A DNA stretch of 9,495 nucleotides from Deltaproteobacteria bacterium. Lineage in GTDB: Bacteria; Desulfobacterota; Binatia; Bin18. Position 1 is the first letter of the stretch, and each line of letters opens with the position of its first letter. The translations under genes were made by a program, and so were the position numbers. The notes under the pieces are model-generated. The model did not search any database. It saw nothing but the letters and a program-made list of their open reading frames with translations, and was not told the origin of the DNA. Positions 1-6,383 of the stretch are shown piece by piece. The stretch lies in contig JACQEL010000414.1 in NCBI GenBank assembly GCA_016200595.1, forward strand, positions 1 to 9,495, in the 5' to 3' direction.

Positions 1-78
1 GACCGCGGCCCGCGAGCGGCTTTGAGTGAAGGCGAAAGGACTCGGTTGGGCCGCGGCGGCTGAGGCGTGCCGTTAGGC
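1..78 (+). other. attC site, left end cut off by the window
   Basis: The right box GTTAGGC lies at 72-78. The arms CCGCGGCCC (3-11) and GGGCCGCGG (48-56) are perfect 9-bp complements. The loop resembles those of the attC sites at 5258-5358 and 7332-7430, with the same CGAGCGGCTT-like and ACTCGGTTGGG-like segments. The cassette this site belongs to lies left of the window. Confidence 0.8.
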
Positions 79-100
79 TTCATGAGAACAGAGCTGAAGT

Positions 101-109
101 TGCTATATT
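101..109 (+). promoter_or_regulatory. Possible extended -10 promoter for the acetyltransferase cassette
   Basis: TGCTATATT matches an extended -10 (TG-n-TATATT), with the hexamer at 104-109. There is no convincing -35 at the usual distance. The predicted start near 115-117 would leave a leader of about 18 nt that includes the purine-rich GAAGGTGAAG (122-131) ahead of the ATG at 134. This is pattern matching only. Confidence 0.35.
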
Positions 110-133
110 CCATCGTGAGACGAAGGTGAAGAT

Positions 134-622
134 ATGTAGATTAGACGGGCAACAGCCGGAGATGCAGAACGAATTGCGGAGATCTATAACCGGTACATTC
201 TCCATACGATCATCACTTTTGAAACCGATGTGGTCGGCCCTCAGGAAATGACGAAACGCATTCAGGAAAAAACCCTAAACCATGACTGGCTCGTGGGTGA
301 AGTGAATCAAGAGATTATTGGCTATGCCTATTATGGGCCATTCCGAGCCAGAGCCGCATACAATCATACAGTGGAATCGACAATCTACCTGTCACAAGAG
401 CGCATTGGAAAAGGATTCGGCAGGGCCTTGTATACCCAATTGCTTGAGTCGGTCAAAGGCCGTGGATTCCGAGAGGTGATTGGGGTCATAGCGTTGCCCA
501 ATCCGCAGAGCATAGTCTTACATCGGGCAATGGGATTTGCAGAAGTGGGGGTGCTTAAGAGTGTCGGGTACAAATTTGGGAGATATATCGACGTTGGTAT
601 CTGGCAGCTATCCGTAGCCTGA
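134..622 (+). pseudogene. GNAT acetyltransferase, phosphinothricin/methionine-sulfoximine type, with amber second codon
   Basis: The frame reads as a GNAT N-acetyltransferase of about 162 codons, close to the usual length of the Pat/Bar/MSO-acetyltransferase family. These cytosolic enzymes move an acetyl group from acetyl-CoA to the amino group of glutamate-analogue inhibitors. Supporting features are the N-terminal IRRAT..DAERIAEIYNRYI segment, GYAYYGPFRARAAYNHTVE, the acetyl-CoA loop ERIGKGFGRAL, and the C-terminal LHRAMGF and VGYKFGRYIDV segments. The natural start, ATG at 134-136 after the purine-rich GAAGGTGAAG, is followed at once by TAG (137-139). From codon 3 on the frame is intact and family-like. 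The only other standard start in frame is GTG at 230. It has no Shine-Dalgarno and would remove the first 32 codon positions, including strand beta1 and most of helix alpha1. The stop TGA (620-622) lies inside the attC left box. The gene is probably inactivated by one base change, unless the stop is suppressed or is a sequencing error. Confidence 0.75.
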
Positions 623-685
623 CATGTGCGTGCAGCCTGACCGGGACCCGCTACGTGGTCCCGGCGGCTGACGCTGGCGTTCGGC
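617..685 (+). other. attC site of the acetyltransferase cassette
   Basis: The left box is GCCTGAC (617-623) and the right box GTTCGGC (679-685), both slightly off consensus. Between them CAGCC..CCGGGACC pairs with GGTCCCGG.GGCTG around an 8-nt loop (CGCTACGT), with extra bases on the left arm. The acetyltransferase stop codon lies within the left box. Confidence 0.8.
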
Positions 686-716
686 AATAGGGGACCCGAT
701 AAAGAGCGAGGTCACT

Positions 717-1499
717 TTGAAACGAATCCTTCAATCCTGCCTTTTGAAAACCTACGCGCGGGTTGTGCGCACTGGCCTCCTCTCCACTTCGTGGGGCCGA
801 TCACTCTTCCTTACAACATATAATTGGTACAAATTGTTCTTAGAGGCAGGAGATATCCAGTCTTTACGGAGCTATGTGAAACCCGGTGAAGTCGTGATCG
901 ACATCGGCGCAAATGTAGGCTTTTTCACGAAGCGATTTGCGCGATGGGTCAGCAACGGGGGGGTTGTAATCGCAGTGGAGCCGGAAACATCCAACTTCCG
1001 CCAGTTATTACGGAATCTGGACAAGTCGGGTACGGCGGCTGTCGTTAGGACAGTCCAAGGCGTCGCGGCGGAGCAGGGTGGCACGCTGAAGCTTGCAGTC
1101 AACCCGCTCCGTCCGAGTGACCACAAGCTTGCGCCGGAAGGGATTGACGTGGCAGCTTTCACAATCGATGAATTGGTGCGAAAGGAACCAAGTGGACGGG
1201 TATGTCTTATAAAGATCGATGTGCAGGGCGCGGAGGAACGTGTGCTCAGGGGTGCGCAAGAGACAATTCAACGCGACCATCCGGCGATTCTTGTTGAACT
1301 GGACGATGAGGCACTACGACAAATGGGATCAAGTGCGGAGCGGGTGGTGTCCTGGCTTATGGACCTTGGCTATGGCATTCAGCGGTTGGGAAAGAACTCG
1401 CCTGTGGGCCAAGTTCTGGCCGCGGAAGCGGTAAGGATGTGTCGCAACGGTCGGTATGTAGATCTGTTGTTTGTCGAGGCGTCGAGCGCTGGGAGATGA
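717..1499 (+). CDS. FkbM-family SAM-dependent methyltransferase
   Basis: This 260-aa protein has the class I SAM-dependent methyltransferase fold of the FkbM family (Methyltransf_21), whose members mostly O-methylate sugars, glycans or secondary metabolites. Motif I is VIDIGANVGFF (D62, G64, N66, G68), which binds SAM. The acidic residue at the end of strand 2 is E88 in AVEPE. The FkbM hallmark KIDVQGAE is at residues 166-173 and is followed by LRGAQETI and a late VELDDE strand. The length is normal. The start is taken as TTG at 717, with GAGG just upstream at a suitable distance; no better ATG precedes motif I. It is the only gene of its cassette, with no sugar-biosynthesis neighbours, so the substrate cannot be guessed. 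No promoter is evident in the 30-nt leader, so read-through expression is likely. Confidence 0.88.
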   Translation: MKRILQSCLLKTYARVVRTGLLSTSWGRSLFLTTYNWYKLFLEAGDIQSLRSYVKPGEVVIDIGANVGFFTKRFARWVSNGGVVIAVEPETSNFRQLLRNLDKSGTAAVVRTVQGVAAEQGGTLKLAVNPLRPSDHKLAPEGIDVAAFTIDELVRKEPSGRVCLIKIDVQGAEERVLRGAQETIQRDHPAILVELDDEALRQMGSSAERVVSWLMDLGYGIQRLGKNSPVGQVLAAEAVRMCRNGRYVDLLFVEASSAGR

Positions 1500-1512
1500 A
1501 AGGGGCAGGAAG

Positions 1513-1584
1513 GCCGAACAAGGCGCTGCACCTGACCGCTATTTCGCTGCGCTCCATAGCGGCAGGTGAGCTTTGGCGTTATCA
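1513..1584 (+). other. attC site of the methyltransferase cassette
   Basis: The left box is GCCGAAC (1513-1519). The right box is GTTATCA (1578-1584), which departs from GTTRRRY after GTTA. The stem is very clear: 1529-1542 pairs with 1556-1568 as 13 base pairs with one bulged A at 1535, the extrahelical base typical of folded attC strands. Confidence 0.85.
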
Positions 1585-1717
1585 GCAGACATTGAAGCGG
1601 GACGCCCCTTCAATTATTTTGAAGATCCGCGCCCGTAACTCGTACTCGACAGCAGTAACGCCCCAGCATATCTTTGTAAAGGTACACCGAATGACGGATT
1701 AAGGGAGGAGCGTCGAG

Positions 1718-2407
1718 ATGGCTGATCAATGGCTATTCAAAAGCGAAACGTATGATAACTGCAATTGCGCTGTGAATTGCGGTTGTCAGTTCAACTTGCC
1801 GAGCACCCATGGCTATTGTCAGTCTGCCTTCGTCGGTAACATCGTTGAAGGTCATTTCAACGAGACGCCGCTCGCGGGGCTGAAGTGGGCGGGGCTGTAC
1901 AAGTGGCCTGGCGAAATCGCGGAGGGCCATGGCAAACGCCAGATCATTATCGACGAACGTGCAGATGCACCTCAAAGGGTCTCACTTGAAACAATTATCT
2001 CAGGCGGGGCATGCGCACCATTGAGCAATTTTTTTTCCGTATTCGCGTCCACCTGCTCGGAATTTTGCGAGACATTGTTCCTGCCGATTAGTCTCGAAGC
2101 GAACTTGGAACTCCGAACCGCAAGGGTTGATATACCGGGCATCATGAGCAGCAACGGCAGACCGATAATCAACGAGTTTACTGGCCAACCGTTCCACATT
2201 GCGCTGGCACGTCCTAGTGGCAGTTTCGAGTTTACCTACGCAGAAATCGGGCTAGGGACGACCTCGGTGACAGGTGCTATGGAGATGGCGTTCGCAGATT
2301 CATGGGCGCATTTTTGTGTGCACCACTTCAATCAGGATGGGTTGATCCGCGAAAGATCAAGGCTCACAGCATGGCTTGAGCGCATGAGTCCGCGCTCCCG
2401 TCAATGA
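1718..2407 (+). CDS. DUF1326 domain protein of unknown function
   Basis: This 229-aa protein matches the DUF1326 pattern: an N-terminal W-x(6)-Y-x-x-C-x-C-x(3)-C-x-C motif (C15, C17, C21, C23), then THGYC (C34), a GLKWAGLYKWPGEIAEG segment and a central SGGACAP..F region. The family has no established function. The clustered cysteines suggest metal or redox chemistry, but that is inference. No signal peptide or membrane segment is seen, so it is probably cytoplasmic. The start is well supported by GGAGGAG (1704-1710), 7 nt before the ATG. The 133-nt leader after the attC boundary shows only a poor -35/-10 candidate (TTGAAG at 1619-1624). The sequence is intact and is the only gene in its cassette. 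Confidence 0.85.
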   Translation: MADQWLFKSETYDNCNCAVNCGCQFNLPSTHGYCQSAFVGNIVEGHFNETPLAGLKWAGLYKWPGEIAEGHGKRQIIIDERADAPQRVSLETIISGGACAPLSNFFSVFASTCSEFCETLFLPISLEANLELRTARVDIPGIMSSNGRPIINEFTGQPFHIALARPSGSFEFTYAEIGLGTTSVTGAMEMAFADSWAHFCVHHFNQDGLIRERSRLTAWLERMSPRSRQ

Positions 2408-2455
2408 CGGCAGTGGGGCAGAAGCAGACACCACTTGACTACGCCGTGCTCACCC

Positions 2456-2543
2456 ACATAACAAGGGCCTGGAGCTGACGGCTTCCAGCGTCCGCTCGTG
2501 CCTCGCTCCCGCTTCCAGCCGCAGCTCAGGCCTGGCGTTAGGC
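2456..2543 (+). other. attC site of the DUF1326 cassette
   Basis: The left box is ACATAAC (2456-2462) and the right box GTTAGGC (2537-2543). GAGCTG-A-CGGC on the left pairs with GCCGCAGCTC (2518-2527), leaving bulged A2478. The loop segment CTCGCTCCCGCTTCCAG is identical to that in the attC at 6265-6352. Confidence 0.88.
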
Positions 2544-2610
2544 TGCGCGACAACTACGGCAAACAAGTGCCGTTCCGCAGCTCTTGATCCACGGATCGCA
2601 GGAGTTCGGT

Positions 2611-2739
2611 ATGGTAGCCTCAGCCTCTCCACGTACACTCGCGGCGGAGCCATCCGTGTGGCGCTTGCTGGAGACAGAGGGGCGCCTGTGGATTCTAAAT
2701 CCTGTATACTCGGTGGGACTCATCGGGAGGCAAGAATGA
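2611..2739 (+). CDS. Possible 42-codon leader ORF coupled to the secreted peptidase gene
   Basis: The ORF starts with ATG at 2611, six nucleotides after AGGAG (2600-2604). It ends with TGA at 2737-2739, which overlaps the ATG (2736-2738) of the next gene as ATGA, the classic arrangement for translational coupling. The peptide begins MVASASPRTLAAEPSVW and ends YSVGLIGRQE. It has no recognisable domain, signal peptide or membrane helix. It could be a small protein or a translated leader that controls the peptidase, but a chance ORF cannot be excluded without comparison to homologous cassettes. Confidence 0.35.
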   Translation: MVASASPRTLAAEPSVWRLLETEGRLWILNPVYSVGLIGRQE

Positions 2740-4346
2740 CCATCTTTGGCAGACTGTACGCCCTGCTCACAGTGGGAATCGCCGTCACCACGCTACCGCC
2801 TTACGCAAACGCGGAGCTACGAAATCCCTATGTTGTGGAAACTAATGTCCCGCAGTATTTTGGTGACAGCCAAATCGTCGACGGACACTATGGCCTAGAA
2901 AACTATTCAGCTACCTATGTGGGAGGCTACTTACACATCTATTTCACGACTACTCACGACCATTGTTGCTTCGCTGCCTATCCGCCCAAGCTGCTAGTGA
3001 ATCAAGGTGATCCACGTAATGGCATTGCTGCTATATACCAAGGACTCAGGCCTAACATAAACGGTTGGGACCCCGAGAATGCTCCCACCGACTGGTACAG
3101 CGTAGACATTCAGTTTTCCGCCACTGGTTATACCGCTACTGTACGAACAAGAGGCGGCAGTGTGTGGCATGAACAAACAGCAGCAATAGCCGGAATGGGT
3201 AATCCAACGTGGATAGCCTTGTATAACGATTATCCATTCTCGGGCTGTAGTGCCGACGGTCTAGGTTGTCAACATTCAATGGCATTCCTGCCGATGCCTG
3301 CTGTGGACTCAGACGGCGATGGCATCCCGGATGAGGAGGACAACTGTCCGACGATTCCCAACCCAGATCAGGCAGACTCTGATGGTGATGGAATCGGAGA
3401 TGCTTGCGATAAGGGACTAGTAAAGAAACTTAACAAAGTCGTTGGGGCCGCAGGTGACATAGTAAACATCATGGGAAAAAATTTTGGGACAATCCCAGGC
3501 TCAGTGCACTTTGGATCAACGGAGGCTACGGTCAAATCATGGTCGAACACAACAATATCGGTAGAGGTTCCTCTGAGGTCTGACAACAGAACAATTGCTC
3601 TAGGATTCCCTATCGATGGAGTCAGTCCTGATACTGCACCTATTAACTCCGTCTTCGACCATTTTATGTCAATTTTTTACAGTAGCGGAAAACGCGAGAC
3701 CCGAGATTTAGAGGAAGCAAAGATTGTGACCGCATTCAGCGGGGAAACTGGAAGGGAGGAGAACGGGGGAGGTTGTGATGGTAGTGCCCCTGGCTATAAA
3801 AAAAACCTGCAGGGAGATCCATTCACGTTGGGTGGGATGGCAACGTATCAAGGAAGTCCTTGCGGTCCTCAATTTTTACAGTACGATGGACACACCGGCT
3901 ACGATTACAACTACGGCCGTGGAACTCCTATCCTTACTGCGGCACCAGGAGTGATTAAAATCCCCCAGGCTGGAGAGGACAACGTTTATAGTCATCCCGA
4001 GAAATTTAATGCTGTTGTTGTTGTGCATGACAATGGATTCGAGACGTGGTATCTCCACGCCCGCACCCTTCTCAAGTCTGATGGAGATGTTGTAGAGGAA
4101 GGGGGCCAAATTGCTGAAGTCGGATGTACGGGACTGAAAAAATGTAATGAAAAGAAAGGCACAGGGCCGTACCATCTTCATCTTGAGGTGAGGAGAACTG
4201 AGATAGTCCCGTTGGTAGTCACAACAGCCAGCGGTATTAGCAGCGGCAAAATTTTTACCTATAGCACGCCGGTGGATCCTTATGGGTGGGCGGGCACTGA
4301 TCCCGATCCATACAGTAAAGCAATCAACGTTCCTCTTTGGAAGTGA
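2736..4346 (+). CDS. Secreted multidomain M23-family peptidase with thrombospondin type-3 and IPT/TIG regions
   Basis: The protein is 536 aa from the ATG at 2736, which has GGGAGG (2725-2730) five nucleotides upstream. An upstream in-frame start at 2658 lacks these signals and would bury the signal peptide. Residues 1-26 look like a Sec signal peptide (hydrophobic core LYALLTVGIAVTTL, then ANA/E). Residues 27-190 are an unrecognised region. Residues 191-225 are thrombospondin type-3 calcium-binding repeats (DSDGDGIPD, then DSDGDGIGDACD). About 226-310 resembles an IPT/TIG immunoglobulin-like domain (VNIMGKNFG). About 380-490 is an M23/LytM domain with zinc ligands H386 and D390 (HTGYD), H441 (WYLHA) and H480/H482 (HLHLEV), so it looks catalytically complete. 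M23 enzymes cut glycyl or peptide cross-links of peptidoglycan or other proteins, outside the cytoplasm. The target here is unknown: own cell wall, rival bacteria or prey are all possible. A TATACT at 2705-2710 lacks a -35. Confidence 0.82.
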   Translation: MTIFGRLYALLTVGIAVTTLPPYANAELRNPYVVETNVPQYFGDSQIVDGHYGLENYSATYVGGYLHIYFTTTHDHCCFAAYPPKLLVNQGDPRNGIAAIYQGLRPNINGWDPENAPTDWYSVDIQFSATGYTATVRTRGGSVWHEQTAAIAGMGNPTWIALYNDYPFSGCSADGLGCQHSMAFLPMPAVDSDGDGIPDEEDNCPTIPNPDQADSDGDGIGDACDKGLVKKLNKVVGAAGDIVNIMGKNFGTIPGSVHFGSTEATVKSWSNTTISVEVPLRSDNRTIALGFPIDGVSPDTAPINSVFDHFMSIFYSSGKRETRDLEEAKIVTAFSGETGREENGGGCDGSAPGYKKNLQGDPFTLGGMATYQGSPCGPQFLQYDGHTGYDYNYGRGTPILTAAPGVIKIPQAGEDNVYSHPEKFNAVVVVHDNGFETWYLHARTLLKSDGDVVEEGGQIAEVGCTGLKKCNEKKGTGPYHLHLEVRRTEIVPLVVTTASGISSGKIFTYSTPVDPYGWAGTDPDPYSKAINVPLWK

Positions 4347-4411
4347 TCAGAGGTAATTGATTAGTGGATTCATCCTACCAGTTGAGAATAGGGGACGTTG
4401 CGGCTTTTATG

Positions 4412-4474
4412 GCCTAACTATCGCTTGCAGGCCGACGCTCGCTACGCTCGCGCGGCTGAAGCTGAGCGTTAGCC
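4412..4474 (+). other. attC site of the secreted peptidase cassette
   Basis: The left box GCCTAAC (4412-4418) and right box GTTAGCC (4468-4474) differ from perfect complementarity at one position. GCCG-A-CGC (bulged A4435) pairs with GCGCGGC. At 63 nt it is the shortest complete attC in the window. The peptidase stop lies 65 nt upstream; that stretch holds no further gene or clear terminator. Confidence 0.88.
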
Positions 4475-4524
4475 GGCTCTCAACCCGACAGTTCGGCGGG
4501 TAGGAAGAGATGAGCGTCCAGCAA

Positions 4525-4839
4525 TCACGTCACATCGAGCGCTACCTTAATTGCTCGGTTCAACTCCACGATCTTGCCCGCATCGCATGCGCCCATCAGC
4601 CGGACCAAACGGTGGCGCGGAACAGTGAGGATGTTGTCAAAATTCGCGACGCACTGCATGGGTAATCCCTGCCGACGGCCGAGCGGCACTTCGATGGGGA
4701 GTTGACGGACTGTTCGGGTGACCAGTACGACGACGATGCCGCCGATGCTGTGGAGAACGGCATCACGGGTCAGGATCACGACGGGCCGGCTGCCGACAGG
4801 TGGGGGCAGTTCAGCCCACCAGACCTCACCACGTTTCAC
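4525..4839 (-). CDS. mazF: MazF/PemK-family endoribonuclease toxin
   Basis: This 104-aa protein has the MazF/PemK SH3-like toxin pattern: N-terminal RGEVWWAELPPP, then SRPVVILTRD, VVVLVTRTVR and the late CVANFDNILTV..HRLVRLMGA segment. Family members cut mRNA at short sequence motifs in the cytoplasm and are held inactive by a partner antitoxin. R18 (RPVV) and T41 (VTRT) match the usual active-site arginine and threonine. Translation starts at GTG (4839-4837), which overlaps the antitoxin stop TGA as GTGA, so toxin synthesis is coupled to antitoxin synthesis. The gene faces against the rest of the array and so does not depend on the integron promoter. In chromosomal cassette arrays such modules are known to stabilise the array. 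The gene appears intact. Confidence 0.9.
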   Translation of the reverse strand: MKRGEVWWAELPPPVGSRPVVILTRDAVLHSIGGIVVVLVTRTVRQLPIEVPLGRRQGLPMQCVANFDNILTVPRHRLVRLMGACDAGKIVELNRAIKVALDVT

Positions 4840-5051
4840 GCCCCGACAACCTTCCAGTCGGCGATATCCGCTAGTTCCGCGAGCAGTGCGTCCTGCGTCT
4901 CGGCTACCTCGCCTGCGTCGACATCGGTGATAGCGGCGGCTTCAAGATATTGCCGGACGGCTTCCTCGACCAGCACACCCACGTCCCGGCCTTGTCTTGC
5001 AGCGAGAGTTCGCAGTTGTCCCTCGACCCCAACGGGCAGTTCGATGCTCAT
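4836..5051 (-). CDS. Ribbon-helix-helix antitoxin paired with MazF
   Basis: This 71-aa protein fits a CopG/MazE-type antitoxin. The N-terminal strand SIELPVGVE and helices EGQLRTLAARQG and DVGVLVEEAVRQYLEAA match a ribbon-helix-helix DNA-binding dimer. The acidic tail from about residue 42 (DVDAGEVAETQDALLAELAD, then DWKV) is the part expected to wrap the toxin. Genes of this type usually repress their own promoter together with the toxin. The ATG at 5051-5049 has no good Shine-Dalgarno, and a sigma70 promoter sits immediately upstream with its expected start point at the ATG, which suggests a leaderless mRNA. The stop overlaps the toxin start. Confidence 0.85.
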   Translation of the reverse strand: MSIELPVGVEGQLRTLAARQGRDVGVLVEEAVRQYLEAAAITDVDAGEVAETQDALLAELADIADWKVVGA

Positions 5052-5057
5052 GGCCGT

Positions 5058-5086
5058 AGTGTACCCTCGCCCATCTCACGCATCAA
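5058..5086 (-). promoter_or_regulatory. Sigma70-type promoter of the toxin-antitoxin operon
   Basis: Reading the minus strand, TTGATG (5086-5081) is followed by a 17-nt spacer and TACACT (5063-5058). Transcription would start near 5052-5051, which is the antitoxin ATG. The promoter is wedged between the gene and the left box of the next attC (5091) and points away from the attC. The antitoxin-toxin complex probably binds here, but no clear operator palindrome is seen. Confidence 0.65.
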
Positions 5087-5090
5087 CCCT

Positions 5091-5213
5091 GCCGAACAAA
5101 CGCATTCACCTGATCGGGGGGAGCCGGAGCTGTTTCATGATGTTCTGCAGAGTTCCAGCGCCGCTGCCGCTATGCTACGCTCTCCCTGCGGCAGGCGATG
5201 CTGGGCGTTCTAG
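5091..5213 (+). other. Long, degenerate attC site of the toxin-antitoxin cassette
   Basis: The left box is GCCGAAC (5091-5097) and the right box GTTCTAG (5207-5213); the two pair only partly. CGCAT near the left matches ATGC(TGG)GCG near the right, and CCTG/CAGG pairs beside a possible bulged A. Inside is a perfect 7-bp hairpin, CTGCCGC (5164-5170) with GCGGCAG (5188-5194). At 123 nt it is the longest site in the window. It may be a genuine long attC or a fusion of halves of two different sites. Confidence 0.6.
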
Positions 5214-5352
5214 AGGTTCATCACATTGCCGTGTTGCCTACCAAACGAGGCTTCGCCGTCTAACAAACCCAGTGCACCGTATTGCCGCCCGCTTGCGGTT
5301 TGGTGTGAACCCACAAGGTCTCGGTTGGGGCGGCAAACGGTGACTGGGCGCG
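5208..5352 (+). mobile_element. 145-bp cassette without a recognisable gene
   Basis: Between two successive right boxes (5207-5213 and 5352-5358) there is an attC of 101 nt plus only 44 nt of other sequence (5214-5257). No start codon with a usable ORF and no Shine-Dalgarno is visible on either strand in those 44 nt, and no promoter pair was found. It may be an empty cassette, a deletion remnant of a former gene, or a carrier of a small RNA or regulatory site. The call depends on the attC at 5091-5213 being real. Confidence 0.55.
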
Positions 5353-5358
5353 TTAGGT
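5258..5358 (+). other. attC site ahead of the Mrr cassette
   Basis: The left box is GTCTAAC (5258-5264) and the right box GTTAGGT (5352-5358). ACCGT-A-TTGCCGCCC pairs with GGGCGGCAAACGGT (5328-5341), leaving bulged A5281. Its arms are almost identical to those of the attC at 7332-7430. Confidence 0.9.
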
Positions 5359-5374
5359 TACACAGGAGAGTAGC

Positions 5375-6256
5375 ATGCCCATCGGATCCCGTTTTGCGCG
5401 CTACATGAATCCGGTACTCAATGCGCTTCGCGAACTGGATGGGTCAGCGCGGCCTGGTGAAGTCTATAATTGGGTTGCCCAGCATCTTGGCATCTCGGAC
5501 GCCGAACGTAGCGAAAAGCACCGAAGCGGCGCGTCTAAAGTTGAAAACGACATCGCCTGGGCAAGGTCCTATCTTGTGAAAGCTGGCTACGTAGACTCCT
5601 CAAGGTATGGTGTCTGGTCGTTGACCGAGCAGGGCCGTATGGCAGAAGCCCTGTCGGATGAGCACATTGAAGACATCATCCGCCAAGTTCAGACACAAGC
5701 TGCTCCAGGTCTCGTCGCTGCGGAAGTCACTGAGGAACAGCTTGAGAAGGCCGTTACCCAGCAAACGGAGGAAGCCGCTCCGGAGGATGTTCCACGAGGG
5801 TATCGGGAGCAGGCTCTTGAAATCATGCAGACCCTTCCCCCCCATGGGTTTGAGCGGCTATGCCAACGTCTGTTGCGCGAGTCCGGGTTTCAGCAGGTGA
5901 CAGTCACGGGGCGCGCAGGTGATGGTGGCATCGACGGTATAGGCATTCTCCAAATCAATCCGTTCGTCAGCTTTAAGGTGTTGTTCCAGTGCAAGCGATG
6001 GACGAGCGCCGTTGGGTCAGAAGTGATCGACAGCTTCCGTGGCGCCATGGCGGGTCGTGCTGACAAAGGGTTGATCCTTACTACTGGAACGTTCACATCT
6101 CCCGCGCAAAGAAATGCAGTGCGGGACGGTGTCCTGCCGATTGAGCTAGTTGATGGCCAGGCCCTGGTATCTCTCCTAGAGCAACGAGAGCTTGGGCTGG
6201 TTCCCCGAACGACATACGAGATCGATTACAAGTTCTTCGAAGAGTTTAAGAACTGA
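5375..6256 (+). CDS. mrr: Mrr-type restriction endonuclease, likely modified-DNA dependent
   Basis: This 293-aa protein has the two-part Mrr layout. Residues of about 8-95 form an N-terminal winged-helix Mrr_N domain (MNPVLNALRELDGSARPGEV, YLVKAGYVDSSRYGVWSLTEQG). A charged linker follows, then a PD-(D/E)xK nuclease domain at about 150-280. Within it are LCQRLLRESGF, then GDGGIDG with catalytic D187, then Q205-C-K207 in the strand FQCKRW, and KGLILTTGTFTSPAQRNA. E. coli Mrr cuts methylated DNA as a type IV system; other relatives act in different defence contexts, so exact specificity is inferred. The start is clear: AGGAGA (5364-5369) lies 5 nt before the ATG. No promoter is visible in the 16-nt leader, so expression relies on read-through. 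No methyltransferase accompanies it, as expected for a type IV enzyme. Confidence 0.88.
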   Translation: MPIGSRFARYMNPVLNALRELDGSARPGEVYNWVAQHLGISDAERSEKHRSGASKVENDIAWARSYLVKAGYVDSSRYGVWSLTEQGRMAEALSDEHIEDIIRQVQTQAAPGLVAAEVTEEQLEKAVTQQTEEAAPEDVPRGYREQALEIMQTLPPHGFERLCQRLLRESGFQQVTVTGRAGDGGIDGIGILQINPFVSFKVLFQCKRWTSAVGSEVIDSFRGAMAGRADKGLILTTGTFTSPAQRNAVRDGVLPIELVDGQALVSLLEQRELGLVPRTTYEIDYKFFEEFKN

Positions 6257-6264
6257 GGAAGGGA

Positions 6265-6352
6265 ACCTAACAAACCGCTGCAGCCGACGCCTTACAGCGT
6301 ACGCTCGTTCCTCGCTCCCGCTTCCAGGCGCGGCTGAGCGGCAGCGTTAGGC
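6265..6352 (+). other. attC site of the Mrr cassette
   Basis: The left box ACCTAAC (6265-6271) and right box GTTAGGC (6346-6352) agree with consensus. CAGCCG-A-CGCC (6281-6291, bulged A6287) pairs with GGCGCGGCTG (6327-6336). The loop is close to that of the attC at 2456-2543. It begins 8 nt after the Mrr stop codon. Confidence 0.92.
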
Positions 6353-6383
6353 GCACGCCGAGCATTGGAACTGGGGAGAATAG

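Noticed and set aside
1439..1702. 87-codon plus-strand ORF spanning the methyltransferase end, the attC and the DUF1326 leader
   Set aside because: Its middle reads straight through the attC and gives the low-complexity peptide typical of translated attC sites. The first part is out of frame with a well-supported gene, and no Shine-Dalgarno supports its start.
2584..2615. TTGATC/TATGGT as a promoter for the peptidase cassette
   Set aside because: The spacer is 20 nt and both boxes are weak.
3876..4181. 101-codon minus-strand ORF opposite the M23 domain
   Set aside because: It lies over the most conserved part of the peptidase, including all zinc ligands, and has no family features.
4347..4411. 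Further small gene after the secreted peptidase
   Set aside because: The 65 nt before the attC contain no start codon with a Shine-Dalgarno and a frame of useful length.
4483..4502. Hairpin ACCCG...CGGGT downstream of the toxin as a possible terminator
   Set aside because: The stem is short with a mismatch if extended, and no T-run follows on the minus strand.
4702..5343. 213-codon plus-strand ORF opposite the toxin-antitoxin pair
   Set aside because: It is antisense to two coherent family matches, rich in Ser/Ala/Arg/Pro as expected from a GC-rich shadow frame, and runs across two attC sites.
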